From assembly GCF_900111605.1 (NCBI RefSeq), contig NZ_FOIA01000002.1:62001-126000 (forward strand): 64,000 nt of DNA, in the 5' to 3' direction. The DNA comes from Nitrosomonas marina (GTDB lineage Bacteria > Pseudomonadota > Gammaproteobacteria > Burkholderiales > Nitrosomonadaceae). Within the stretch, counting starts at the first letter, position 1. Every line of letters begins with the position of its first letter. Shown here in pieces: positions 19,659 to 29,193 of this stretch. The translations under genes were made by a program, and so were the position numbers. The notes beneath the pieces are model-generated. The model had not been told where the DNA came from. It saw only the letters and a list, made by a program, of their open reading frames with translations, and searched no databases.

Positions 19659-20881
19659 AGCTTAAAATCATTCTGCCTGTCATCATCTTATTGTGCGGTA
19701 TGGGAATTGCCTGGGCGCTCATTGCGATCCAGCCCGATCCCGGCCAGCCCGAGCCATCTAAAACAGCACCACCTGTCGATGTTATCCGTGCCGTACCACA
19801 ACATATAACCCTGAACGTACATGCGCAGGGCATCATCATGCCCCGCACAGAAATCGATCTGGTACCTGAAGTTACGGGCAGAATCACCCGGCTGCATCCG
19901 GCATTTGTTACAGGCGACACCTTTATTAAAGGCGATATATTAATTACCATCGACCCGCGCGATTACGACCTGGCGATCACCAATGCTGAGGCGCAAGTAG
20001 CAGAAGCAAAGCACCGGCTCGCACTTGAAGAAGCCGAATCGGAACAGGCACATCATGAATGGAAAACGCTGGGCGGCAAGCATTCGCCTACTCCCTTGAT
20101 GTTACGCGAACCGCAACTCGCCGAAGCGCGCGCAAAACTGAAAGCAGCAAAAGCCAGTCTAGAACAGGCGCGCCTGCAACGCAGCCGATGTGACTGGCGG
20201 GCTCCGTTTACCGGAAAAATTCGCAGCAGAACCGTCGGTCAGGGTCAATATGTCCAGTCCGGCAATCCTGTTGCAAGGCTTTTTGCAACGGATACGGCTG
20301 AGGTCCGCCTGCCGCTGTCTATGGATCAGCTGAATTATCTTGAATGGCCAGACTATTCCGATAACCGCAAAAGCGAGCAAGCCGGTACCGACAACAGGCC
20401 GCGTGTTTTCCTGACCGCCCGGCTCGCAGGTACACAGCAGATCTGGGAAGGACGTATTGTCCGTATCGATAATGCAGTCGATGAAACAACGGGATTAATC
20501 CATGCCGTGGCTGAAATACGCTATCCGCAAAAAAACCATGACAACCAGCATCAACTATTACCGGGTCTGTTTGTAAATGCACACATTGAGGGCCGCAGGC
20601 TTGACAATATTTTCAGACTACCACGCGAAGCAGTCAATGCCAACCGGCAGGTATTATTGATTGACGAGGATGAAAGGATTCACATGCAACCTATCGGCAT
20701 TTTACGTATTGAAACGGACTATGTACTTGTCAATGAAGGACTTGACGCCAACGACCTGGTAGTTGCATCGGCAATTACGTCATTAAGAGAGGGGATCAAA
20801 GTCAAGTTCAAGCTTGTCGAACCCGTGACAAAACACCAGCAAGATAATACAGTCTCACTGTCGGGTATTGCGAAACCATGA
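19655..20881 (+). CDS. RND efflux periplasmic adaptor (membrane fusion protein)
   Basis: This 408-residue protein starts at TTG 19655, preceded by GGGAGGAA at 19643-19650. It has an N-terminal membrane anchor (about residues 3-20), the biotinyl-lipoyl-like half motifs (EIDLVPEVTGRITRLHPAF and WRAPFTGKIRSRTVGQGQYV), a coiled-coil hairpin between them (about 108-175, Ala/Glu-rich), and the beta-barrel region. It links the RND pump to the outer-membrane factor. It overlaps both neighbours by 4 bases. Confidence 0.93.
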   Translation: MKLKIILPVIILLCGMGIAWALIAIQPDPGQPEPSKTAPPVDVIRAVPQHITLNVHAQGIIMPRTEIDLVPEVTGRITRLHPAFVTGDTFIKGDILITIDPRDYDLAITNAEAQVAEAKHRLALEEAESEQAHHEWKTLGGKHSPTPLMLREPQLAEARAKLKAAKASLEQARLQRSRCDWRAPFTGKIRSRTVGQGQYVQSGNPVARLFATDTAEVRLPLSMDQLNYLEWPDYSDNRKSEQAGTDNRPRVFLTARLAGTQQIWEGRIVRIDNAVDETTGLIHAVAEIRYPQKNHDNQHQLLPGLFVNAHIEGRRLDNIFRLPREAVNANRQVLLIDEDERIHMQPIGILRIETDYVLVNEGLDANDLVVASAITSLREGIKVKFKLVEPVTKHQQDNTVSLSGIAKP

Positions 20882-23800
20882 ATACGACCCAGCCATCCGG
20901 CCTGCTGGCCTGGTTTGCCGCAAATCCCGTTGCTGCCAACTTGATGATGATTATCTTGTTTCTCGGTGGCACGATCAGTCTGCTGCAGATAGACAAACAG
21001 GCGTTTCCACGGTTCGATGCACCTGTCATCAATATTGCCGCTGAATATCCGGGTGCTGGACCAGCCGAGGTTGAAGAAGGTGTCTGCATACCGATTGAGG
21101 AAGTAATTCATGATCTGAGCGGTATTAAACAGATAAAAACAGCAGCCATCGATGGAAAATGCAGTATCAAGGTGCTTGTTGAGCAGGATTTTGATGTCAA
21201 GGACCTGGTCAGCAGCCTGCGTGCGCGTATCGAATCGCTGCGTAATCTGCCTAAGGCAGTTGAACGTATCGATATTGACGATTTCAGCTGGGAAACACCT
21301 GCGATTACCGTGATCTTGCGTGGGCACACAGATCAGCTCACCCTGCGCCGGCTGGCTGAAACAGTGCGCGATGAGCTGAACATGCTTGACGGCGTACGTC
21401 GCGCCACGCTCTGGAGTTGGGTCGACTACGAAATTTCCGTTGAAGTACCTGCTTCACGATTAAAACAGCACCAGCTGACGCTGGCCGATATCGCCGATGC
21501 CATCCGTAGCGGGTCACTCGATCTGCCCGGCGGCGAGATGAAAGCAGAATCAGGCAGGCTGCAGCTGCGCTCCAAGTACACGGCCTACGATAAGGAACGG
21601 ATGGCTGCACTGGTTCTATTAACCCGGCCTGACGGCAGCGTCATTCGTCTCGGTGATATTGCAACGATAACCGATGGCTTTGCCGATGTGCAGTTTCAGA
21701 ATACCAGCGATGGCATACCTTCGGAGAGTATCTGGGTGATACCCAAGCACGATCTGGTTGAGGTGGCCAACGATGTCAACGAATTCGTCGATACATTCAG
21801 CGCCCAAATGCCCGAAGGTGTCGAAATTATCACCAGGCGCGATAACGCCCGGTCTTTCAACGAGTTGCTGGAGCGGCTGATGACCGTGGGCATCACCGGC
21901 TTTGGGCTGGTGATGCTGGTACTCATGCTTTTTCTGCGCACACATATCGCATTTTGGACGGCAATGGGTGTTACTGTCGCCTTTTTCGGCGCATTCTGGC
22001 TGCTGCCGATGACCGGCGTCAACCTGAACATGCTGACTTTGTTTGGCTTTGTACTGGCAGTGGGTGTACTCGTGGACGATGCCATCATCGTCAGCGAACG
22101 TATCCATGCTGTTCAGACACAAGGCAATCCCGGACTGTCGGGGGCCATACAGGGTGTGCAAGAAGTTGCCGTTCCCGTTGCCGTTGGCGTATGCATCGCG
22201 TTGATCGCATTCCTGCCCGGTTATTTTGTTGAGCCAAGCTGGGCCACCCGGTTTATGAAACCCGTCGCAACTGTCATGATTCTCACGCTGGCATTTTCAC
22301 TGTTTGAATCCCTGCTGATCCTGCCTGCCCATTTGACAACGCTTCATAAACCTCCGACAAATAATTTATTAACCCGAATTCGCAGCGCTGTCCAGCTAAA
22401 ACTGGATATTTTTATCAACCGGGTTTATCGGCCGTTGCTGCATCGCCTGATAGACTGGCGCTACACGTCGCTGGCTGCTTTTATCGCAGCGCTGATCATC
22501 GGGTACGCCGTCGTCAAGGGCGGTTATATCGGTGTCAACCTGCAGGAGGATGTCAGCTACTCCGAATTTCATGTCCATCTGTATCCTCCGCTTGGGACAC
22601 CCTACAAAACGATTGAACAACGAGTGCAGCAGTTTCTGGATGCGCTGCATGACGTTGAAGCAGAGTTAAATCCGAGCCCTACCCCGCAAATGCCCAGACT
22701 TATCGAGGGTATTGAAGTGGTGCTGGACGAGATTGATCCCCAGATTTATGTCGAATTTACTACCGAAGCGCGCAAACGCTTTCATGTACGCGAAATCGTC
22801 ACGAGCTGGTATAAGCATATCGGCGATTTCGGGGACTTCCAACCCGATTTCCATACACCGACCGAGAAGGAGCTGGTCGACCTGGAAATTGAACTGCTGG
22901 CGCAGGATCCGGATATACTGAACGCTGCTGCCGACACGGTAAAAACTCACCTGATGCATTACCCGGGCATTGCCGATATCACCGATTCGCGCAAACCTGG
23001 AAAACCCGAACTCAGGTTCAGGCTAAAACCCGAAGGCGAGCGGCTTGGGCTACGCCTCAAGGATCTTGCCGAGCAGGTGCGGCACGCTTACCAGGGTGAA
23101 GAAGCTCAGCGTTTCATGCGCGGGCGCTTTGAAGTTAAAATCCAGGTGCGACATCCGCGTCTGGAACGCGAAGCGATAGAAGATCTACTGACAATGCCCG
23201 TACAGCTGCCAAACGGTGGGCAGGCACCGCTTGGCACAGTGGCCGAAATTGATTTTGCGCCAGGTTTCGGTGCGCTGAAACGAGCCGACCGTATGGGCGT
23301 GGTAGCCCTGCACGTGCAATTGATAGATTCACCGCCAATCAGTGCTGACAAAATCGATCAGGACCTGACGTCACAGTTCTTTCCTGCGCTTGAGCGTCAT
23401 TATCCGGGAATCCAGGTTTCCCGTGGTGAAGCAGCTGAAGAAGCGGATGAAATCATGGATGATCTGAAACGCAACACATTCATAGCGCTGGCAATTATGT
23501 ATGCTCTGCTGGCTGTAGCATTCAATTCCTATACACAGCCGCTGCTTTTCCTGCTGGCAGTTCCGGTTGCATGGCTGGGCGCGATACTGATCCATTGGGC
23601 CGCAGGACTGAATTTTTCTTTTCAGTCGCTGATCGGCATGGTGGCAGCTAGCGGTGTTGTCGTCAATGACAGCGTCGTTCTGTTACATTTCATACAAAGA
23701 AAACGGAGCGAATTCTTAAACCTGGCCGACCTGATCGTCGACGCGTGCGTCTCCCGCTTCCGGCCGATTCTGTTGGTGGCCCTGACCAGCATTGCCGGGT

Positions 23801-23994
23801 TCGCGCCAATGCTGTTTGAAACCAGCGAGCAATCACGCTTCCTGGTACCGGTCACATTGTCGCTTGCAGCAGGACTCAGCTTCGGCATGATTGCAACGCT
23901 CATACTGGTACCCACCTGTTATGCGGTGCTTGCCGATATTCAGCAATTTTTTTTACGACACCCCCGTGCTTTCCTTCGCCCGGGCAAATCCTGA
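20878..23994 (+). CDS. RND-family efflux permease
   Basis: The 1038-residue inner-membrane transporter is of full RND length and has two copies of the six-helix block. Visible landmarks are the opening WFAANPVAANLMMIILFLGG, the first periplasmic porter domain, the proton-relay motif GVLVDDAIIVSERIHAVQ in TM4, and the second half with ASGVVVNDSVVLLHFI. The sequence type (AcrB-like, short periplasmic insertions, similar to the MdtB/heavy-metal-free HAE group) does not show CusA/CzcA metal residues I could identify, so the substrate is unknown. The ATG overlaps the adaptor stop (ATGA). Confidence 0.94.
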   Translation: MNTTQPSGLLAWFAANPVAANLMMIILFLGGTISLLQIDKQAFPRFDAPVINIAAEYPGAGPAEVEEGVCIPIEEVIHDLSGIKQIKTAAIDGKCSIKVLVEQDFDVKDLVSSLRARIESLRNLPKAVERIDIDDFSWETPAITVILRGHTDQLTLRRLAETVRDELNMLDGVRRATLWSWVDYEISVEVPASRLKQHQLTLADIADAIRSGSLDLPGGEMKAESGRLQLRSKYTAYDKERMAALVLLTRPDGSVIRLGDIATITDGFADVQFQNTSDGIPSESIWVIPKHDLVEVANDVNEFVDTFSAQMPEGVEIITRRDNARSFNELLERLMTVGITGFGLVMLVLMLFLRTHIAFWTAMGVTVAFFGAFWLLPMTGVNLNMLTLFGFVLAVGVLVDDAIIVSERIHAVQTQGNPGLSGAIQGVQEVAVPVAVGVCIALIAFLPGYFVEPSWATRFMKPVATVMILTLAFSLFESLLILPAHLTTLHKPPTNNLLTRIRSAVQLKLDIFINRVYRPLLHRLIDWRYTSLAAFIAALIIGYAVVKGGYIGVNLQEDVSYSEFHVHLYPPLGTPYKTIEQRVQQFLDALHDVEAELNPSPTPQMPRLIEGIEVVLDEIDPQIYVEFTTEARKRFHVREIVTSWYKHIGDFGDFQPDFHTPTEKELVDLEIELLAQDPDILNAAADTVKTHLMHYPGIADITDSRKPGKPELRFRLKPEGERLGLRLKDLAEQVRHAYQGEEAQRFMRGRFEVKIQVRHPRLEREAIEDLLTMPVQLPNGGQAPLGTVAEIDFAPGFGALKRADRMGVVALHVQLIDSPPISADKIDQDLTSQFFPALERHYPGIQVSRGEAAEEADEIMDDLKRNTFIALAIMYALLAVAFNSYTQPLLFLLAVPVAWLGAILIHWAAGLNFSFQSLIGMVAASGVVVNDSVVLLHFIQRKRSEFLNLADLIVDACVSRFRPILLVALTSIAGFAPMLFETSEQSRFLVPVTLSLAAGLSFGMIATLILVPTCYAVLADIQQFFLRHPRAFLRPGKS

Positions 23995-24491
23995 CGACAC
24001 TTTTCATTATTTTAATATCAGAATCAAACTCGGCACTGACCGCGACAATTTCCCTCATTAACAGACGCTCACAATGATGATCAATTTGAATCGTATGCGC
24101 CGTGTTGAAGAAGAAACACTGCACGGCATGGCAATGCTGATTGACAGCATTAGCGCACATGCTGCTGAAAAGACAATTTACAACGTGGATCTGGCTGTGA
24201 TATTTCATTAGCCACACCGGCGACGGCTCGGCGCTAAAAAGTCTTCTGCCAGGCGAAAAATAACTTTGGGATAATCTGACAAAGCAGAATAAGTCGCCTG
24301 CTATATGTTACGAAGAAATGACCCGCCGGTCTTGTTTTGAAAGGAAAGTTAACAAGACAGCAAAGGTATTGCAAAGAAAAAAATGTATGGAACCAAAATA
24401 AATTCATATTATAATGTAATAATAATGATAATTATTTCTATTTATATTAGCGATTGCAAATTCTGTTGCTTATTCTGCTTTGGAGTACTGC
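23995..24491. other. Intergenic region upstream of sigma module 2
   Basis: This is 497 bases. The end near the sigma gene has a Fur-box promoter (24410-24439). The earlier part contains a 45-codon + strand open frame (24074-24211, starting MMINLNRMRRVEEET) and a longer minus-strand frame (23900-24217) running into the permease; neither has a recognisable family or a good ribosome site, so they are not called. No terminator with a clear T run was found after the efflux operon. Confidence 0.45.
24410..24439 (+). promoter_or_regulatory. Fur box and -10 element before sigma module 2
   Basis: TATAAT (24410-24415) is followed by AATAATGATAATTATTTC (24421-24438), which matches about 15 of 19 positions of the Fur consensus GATAATGATAATCATTATC, including the central ATAATGATAAT. 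It lies about 55 bases before the sigma-factor ATG. It fits iron-repressed expression of the FecI-type sigma factor. Confidence 0.75.
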
Positions 24492-25001
24492 ATGTCTTCT
24501 TCTAAGGTTTTTCAGCAGAATGAAATACATTCTTTATATAATGATCATCACAACTGGTTGTACAACTGGTTACTACATAAATTAGGAAATTCGTATGATG
24601 CTGCAGACTTGGCGCATGATACGTTTATTCGATTAATTGTTTCACAGCAACGGACGCACACCTTAGGTGATAACCCAAGGGCGTTTCTTACGTGTATCGC
24701 TAAAGGATTGGTCATTGATCATTGGCGTCGTCAGGAAATTAGAAAAGCTTATCAGGAAACTGTTGCCAGCTTGCAAACACATTGCACTCCATCGCCCGAG
24801 ATCCAATTATCAACTCTAGAGGCACTCTATCAGATTGATGAAATGTTGCAAAACCTGCCTGCACGAACGCGTAAAATTTTTTTTATGGCACAACTGGAAG
24901 GCCTGACTTACCGTCAAATTTCCGAGCGTAACGCGATATCTGTGGCAACGGTCAAATGGCACATGCGAAAAGCATTTATTGTGTGCGCATCCCTAATTTG
25001 A
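24492..25001 (+). CDS. FecI-family ECF sigma factor (module 2)
   Basis: The ATG at 24492 (ribosome site GGAG at 24482-24485) gives 169 residues. Region 2 is at about 15-80 (LYNWLLHKLGNSYDAADLAHDTFIRL, then PRAFLTCIAKGLVIDHWRR), and region 4 is at about 110-165 (LPARTRKIFFMAQLEGLTYRQI, then SVATVKWHMRKA). The RAFL.. and GLVIDHWRR motifs are those of FecI itself. It should direct expression of the receptor at 26110-28566. Its upstream Fur box differs from module 1, which has no clear one. Confidence 0.95.
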   Translation: MSSSKVFQQNEIHSLYNDHHNWLYNWLLHKLGNSYDAADLAHDTFIRLIVSQQRTHTLGDNPRAFLTCIAKGLVIDHWRRQEIRKAYQETVASLQTHCTPSPEIQLSTLEALYQIDEMLQNLPARTRKIFFMAQLEGLTYRQISERNAISVATVKWHMRKAFIVCASLI

Positions 25002-25015
25002 TTTGCCGGAAAATA

Positions 25016-25984
25016 ATGAATGATTTTGATAAATCCCACGCTATTGATCCACAAATCCTTGAGGAGGCTGCAGACTGGGCAATTAAATTTCAATCTGGCG
25101 AAGCCAATGAAAATGACCGATTGACATTTGAAAGCTGGCATAAGCAAAGTGCTGCGCATACAGCAGCCTGGCATCAAATTCAGTCCGTACTGAATGCCTT
25201 TAAACAGGTGAAACCGGAAATTGGTTGCGCCACATTTAAGCGAGCGGGGCAGTTTGACCGTCGGCAGGCTGTCAAAACCCTAGGGTTATTAATCTTGGTT
25301 TTGCCTCTCTCTAGCTGGATGGCATGGCGCCATCTGCCTTGGAAAGATTGGACAGCTGATGTTCGAACAGCAATCGGTGAGCAGAAAACAATGGATCTGG
25401 CTGACGGGACCCGTCTTGTACTCAATACAGCCAGTGCCGTCGATATTGTAATTAGTAAAGAAATCCGGCTTCTCACATTGCATAGTGGAGAGATCTACGT
25501 TACTACAGGGAATGATCCGGCAGTATTGCCACGTCCTTTAATTGTTCAAACTCCACAAGGGACAGTCAAGCCGATAGGTACTCAATTCAGTGTACGGCGT
25601 TTTGATGAATGCACACGAGTTGCGGTTTTTCAAGATGCTGTCGAGATTCTGCCTTTTCAAGCGTCTGCAGCGATGTTGCATGCCGGACAACAGATTGATT
25701 ACCGGGTCGATGGAATACAATCGTTACAGTCAGTTGAAGCTTCGGCTGCATCATGGACCCAAGGGACTTTCATAGCCAAGCATGTACGGCTGGCTGATCT
25801 CGTTAATGAGTTGGGACGTTATCGTAGCGGCATCATTCGCTGTCATCCCGATGTAGCAGACATCCGGGTATCGGGCACATTCCCGATACGGGATATCGAT
25901 ACCAGTCTTAAATTTCTGGAAGAAACTCTACCGCTGCACGTCAGTAGCTTCAGCCGCTACTGGGTCACTATCGACCGCCAATGA
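25016..25984 (+). CDS. FecR-family anti-sigma/signal transducer (module 2)
   Basis: The ATG at 25016, 14 bases after the sigma gene, gives 322 residues. The N-terminal DUF4880-like domain reads ILEEAADWAIKFQSGEANEND, then WHKQSAAHTAAW. One transmembrane helix lies at about residues 83-100 (TLGLLILVLPLSSWMAW). The periplasmic FecR domain shows LADGTRLVLNTASAVDI, SGEIYVTTG, GTQFSVR and VFQDAVEI. An upstream in-frame ATG (24956) lies inside the sigma gene and is unlikely. The protein should bind the module 2 sigma factor and its receptor. Confidence 0.94.
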   Translation: MNDFDKSHAIDPQILEEAADWAIKFQSGEANENDRLTFESWHKQSAAHTAAWHQIQSVLNAFKQVKPEIGCATFKRAGQFDRRQAVKTLGLLILVLPLSSWMAWRHLPWKDWTADVRTAIGEQKTMDLADGTRLVLNTASAVDIVISKEIRLLTLHSGEIYVTTGNDPAVLPRPLIVQTPQGTVKPIGTQFSVRRFDECTRVAVFQDAVEILPFQASAAMLHAGQQIDYRVDGIQSLQSVEASAASWTQGTFIAKHVRLADLVNELGRYRSGIIRCHPDVADIRVSGTFPIRDIDTSLKFLEETLPLHVSSFSRYWVTIDRQ

Positions 25985-26109
25985 TTCGGTAGTTCAAAAA
26001 ATTTTCGAGGTTATTTATACCTTTTTTTGCTTTGTACGGTATAGGCAATATGTGTGTGTGCTAACGGCACGCTTAATTGTTAATCACAAAAAAAAGGAAA
26101 AATAATATC

Positions 26110-28566
26110 ATGGCCTCAAAACATCGTTCTTTGCCCATTAATTGGTATTATCTCTTGTATGTTGGGCTTATTCCCTCGCCACGGATTATTTGCAGCGCAA
26201 TATTCTGTATCGTACTGGCAGCGACATGGTTTCCAGGTTCAATTCACGCAGAAGCAGCTAATGATATAACAAAGAAAAACTATGCCATACCAGGTGGACT
26301 TCTGTCAGATGTACTTACGGAGTTCGCTGCAGCAGCAGGGGTATCGCTGTCATTTGATCCGACGCCACTGGGTAGCCGCAACAGCGAAGGATTGCGCGGC
26401 AATTATACTGTCGAAGAAGGTTTTAGAAAATTACTGCAGGGTAGCGGTTTTGAGCTTATTCGAACAGATCGCGGCGTGTATTCATTAGTTACGAGTCCCG
26501 AAAATCCAAATATCACCAAGCTGCCTGAAATGGTCGTTACAGGCGGCAAAGCTGACGGTTATGTGGCTAAACGAACAAAGACTGCAACCAAAACCGACAC
26601 GCCAATCATTGAGGCGCCCCAGTCGATTTCCGTGGTGACACGCGATGAAATGGACATGCGTAGTGTACAGAATTTTACTGAGGCGCTACGGTATGTGCCG
26701 GGCGTAACAGTAGATCAATTTGGATTTGAAGGACGTGGTTATGAATATTTATTGTTACGCGGATTTAACGGGTTAAATAACGCAAATTTTCGTGACGGGT
26801 TAAGTAATGCAGCGTTTGGTTTTTTCTCTTCCTTTATTACCGATCCCTATGGCCTGGAGCGCATAGATGTGCTGCGCGGTCCATCTTCAGTGTTATTTGG
26901 GCGAGGTGATGCAGGCGGTATTGTCAATCGTGTGACAAAACTTCCCAATGCCGCGCCAATCCGAGAAATCCAGTTACAATACGGAAATTTCGATCGCAAA
27001 CGTATCGCCGCTGATCTGGGTGCGGCAACCGAGGACGGAAAGTTGATGTTCAGACTGGTGACGACTGCGCTAGACACCGATACTCAGGTCAAATATCCCA
27101 ATACAGGGGGCGAACGAGCAGAAATCAGGCGTTTTTATATTGCACCGTCAATCACCTGGCGTCCGACTGTTAACACCACTATCACTCTAATGGGTGACGT
27201 GCTGAACAATCGCAGCGGAACGTCGCTATTCCAGATCGTCGCACCCGATGGCAGCCAGACCAGAGTCTTGCAAAGCGATCCAAAATTTACCAGGTATGCG
27301 GCAAACCAGTCGTCCATTGGTTATCAGATAGAACACCATTTCAATGAAATTTTTACCGTACGGCAGAATTTTCGCTACACGCAGCAAAAAGGACGTTTCA
27401 GGGATATGTTCGGTCTCGGCTTCAATACGATCGAACAACCCACGCTGCTTGACCGGCAGGCTTACGGTACCAATGAGCGGTTGACGCAAACCGTTCTTGA
27501 TAGCCATTTACAGGCAAAACTGGACACAGGGCCGGTCAGCCATACAGTATTGCTCGGCGCAGACTGGAATCAGACCAATTTAAACCTGAAATACTTTGAA
27601 GGTTATAACGATGGATCTCTTGCACCCGCTATCGATATTCTGAATCCTGTGTATGGCATACCAATTGCGACACCTGACGCCCTGGGAATTAATTCAAAAG
27701 AGAGAATCGATCAGCTCGGTTTTTATATTCAGGACCAAATGCGTTATAACGAAAACTGGATTCTGACCCTGAGTGGACGATTTGACAGGATCCGTAATAG
27801 GGACAAAGATTTCCTGATCGAGGAAACAAGCAAGAGAAGCGATAGTGCATTTACCGGTCGTGCAGGACTGACTTATCTCTTTTCAAACGGTATAGCACCC
27901 TATTTTGGTTTTTCACAGTCTTTTCTGCCGCAAACCAGCATCAGCGCAGATGGAAAACCGTTTGATCCAACACGCGGCACGCAGTTTGAAGCTGGCGTCA
28001 AATATCAGCCGGCTGGCGGGAGAAGTCTGTACACAGTGGCATTCTTCGATTTGACCAAAACCAATGTGCTGACTCGGGATCCGAATGATCCAGCTGGTTT
28101 TGCACTTATGCAAAGCGGCAAGGTAAGGTCGCGCGGTATCGAGCTGGAAGCACGTACCGAATTGTATCGCGGGCTGAACGCGATCGCGTCTTTTACGTAT
28201 CACGATGTTGAAAATATCAAGGATACCGATTTCAGAGGAAACACACCGATACAGGTTCCTGACATACTCGCATCGGGCTGGCTGGATTATTCATTTGGTG
28301 CCCTCGGAATCGACTGGTTGCGTGATTTTGGGCTGGGCTTCGGCGTCCGGCATGTTGGCAGAGTCTACAATGATGAAGCCAATACCAGTACAACGCCATC
28401 CTTCACGTTATTTGATGCCACGCTCCGCTACGAAAAAGGGCCCATTCTTTTCACTATCAATTCAAGTAATATATTTAATAATAAATATGTATCCACGACT
28501 TTCTTCAACAGACAATATCCTGGAACCGAACGTACTGTAATAGGAACATTATCTTTCAGATTTTAA
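26110..28566 (+). CDS. TonB-dependent siderophore receptor with signalling domain (module 2)
   Basis: The ATG at 26110 gives an 818-residue FpvA/FoxA-type receptor. It has a long signal region (hydrophobic about residues 28-40, cleavage near IHAEA), an STN signalling domain at about 55-125 (AIPGGLLSDVLTEFAAAAG), a TonB-box-like PEMVVTGG, a plug (TPIIEAPQSISVVTRDEMD, IDVLRGPSSVLFGRGDAGG), and a beta-barrel ending in the classical terminal Phe (LSFRF). A TTG 33 bases upstream is also in frame. With the two preceding genes it forms a second FecIRA-type system; ligand unknown. Confidence 0.95.
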   Translation: MASKHRSLPINWYYLLYVGLIPSPRIICSAIFCIVLAATWFPGSIHAEAANDITKKNYAIPGGLLSDVLTEFAAAAGVSLSFDPTPLGSRNSEGLRGNYTVEEGFRKLLQGSGFELIRTDRGVYSLVTSPENPNITKLPEMVVTGGKADGYVAKRTKTATKTDTPIIEAPQSISVVTRDEMDMRSVQNFTEALRYVPGVTVDQFGFEGRGYEYLLLRGFNGLNNANFRDGLSNAAFGFFSSFITDPYGLERIDVLRGPSSVLFGRGDAGGIVNRVTKLPNAAPIREIQLQYGNFDRKRIAADLGAATEDGKLMFRLVTTALDTDTQVKYPNTGGERAEIRRFYIAPSITWRPTVNTTITLMGDVLNNRSGTSLFQIVAPDGSQTRVLQSDPKFTRYAANQSSIGYQIEHHFNEIFTVRQNFRYTQQKGRFRDMFGLGFNTIEQPTLLDRQAYGTNERLTQTVLDSHLQAKLDTGPVSHTVLLGADWNQTNLNLKYFEGYNDGSLAPAIDILNPVYGIPIATPDALGINSKERIDQLGFYIQDQMRYNENWILTLSGRFDRIRNRDKDFLIEETSKRSDSAFTGRAGLTYLFSNGIAPYFGFSQSFLPQTSISADGKPFDPTRGTQFEAGVKYQPAGGRSLYTVAFFDLTKTNVLTRDPNDPAGFALMQSGKVRSRGIELEARTELYRGLNAIASFTYHDVENIKDTDFRGNTPIQVPDILASGWLDYSFGALGIDWLRDFGLGFGVRHVGRVYNDEANTSTTPSFTLFDATLRYEKGPILFTINSSNIFNNKYVSTTFFNRQYPGTERTVIGTLSFRF

Positions 28567-29193
28567 TTGACGTGTATGAATGTTTCCAGTTATTGATGCT
28601 GCTGCCGCGCCAGGGTCAAAAAACGACTGAAGGTTGCGTCGGCAGCTTAAACTTAAACTGCAGGCAGAATGCCTCTGTTGATCATCAATGTCAGAGGGCA
28701 GAAAAGATTCAATAAGGCTCGTCCATCGCAACGATCTCTGTGGTATTCATGGACAAACGTCATGGTACGCTTGATGATCATCAGTCAGCTATTCAACGGA
28801 TTAATGGCTGAGCAGTATAGATGGCAACACGCGTTTCGATACTACTCTGGTTCACCCGAGATACATAACATTCATCGTCTACAGCTGATAAGTAAGTGTA
28901 TGTGAAGATAAAACAGTTGGTAGACTCAAATTGAACACCCTCCAAGTATAAACCACATTTTACTTAGAAACTTCAGTGCATACTTTGAACCCGGGTCAGT
29001 ATCAATTTCATCGGTAGATCCAGTTCCCTGCCCTCCCTTTATGTCATACTGTTCCTGACGATAATCGATTATGCACCTTTAAATCTGACACTAATGGTAA
29101 AGCTTTACATGAACGTTAGATCGTAATACAACCAGACCAGTTATTAATAATGTGGAACGTCCTGTTGATATCTATTCAATCCGCGATTTCAAA
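28567..29193. other. Intergenic region between TonB receptor 2 and the injection-system cluster
   Basis: This is 627 bases separating two convergent units. There is a 12-base palindrome GTAAAGCTTTAC at about 29098-29109, but I see no strong hairpin followed by a T run on either strand. The + strand open frame 28669-28905 has no recognisable family or ribosome site and is probably random or eroded sequence. No tRNA, integrase or insertion sequence marks this end of the cluster. Confidence 0.45.

Noticed and set aside
21619..22161. 180-codon minus-strand open frame within the RND permease gene
   Set aside because: Antisense to clear permease motifs; composition rich in His/Gln/Cys, as expected of a shadow frame.
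28669..28905. 78-codon + strand frame downstream of TonB receptor 2
   Set aside because: No recognisable domain, no ribosome site and random-looking composition; treated as non-coding.
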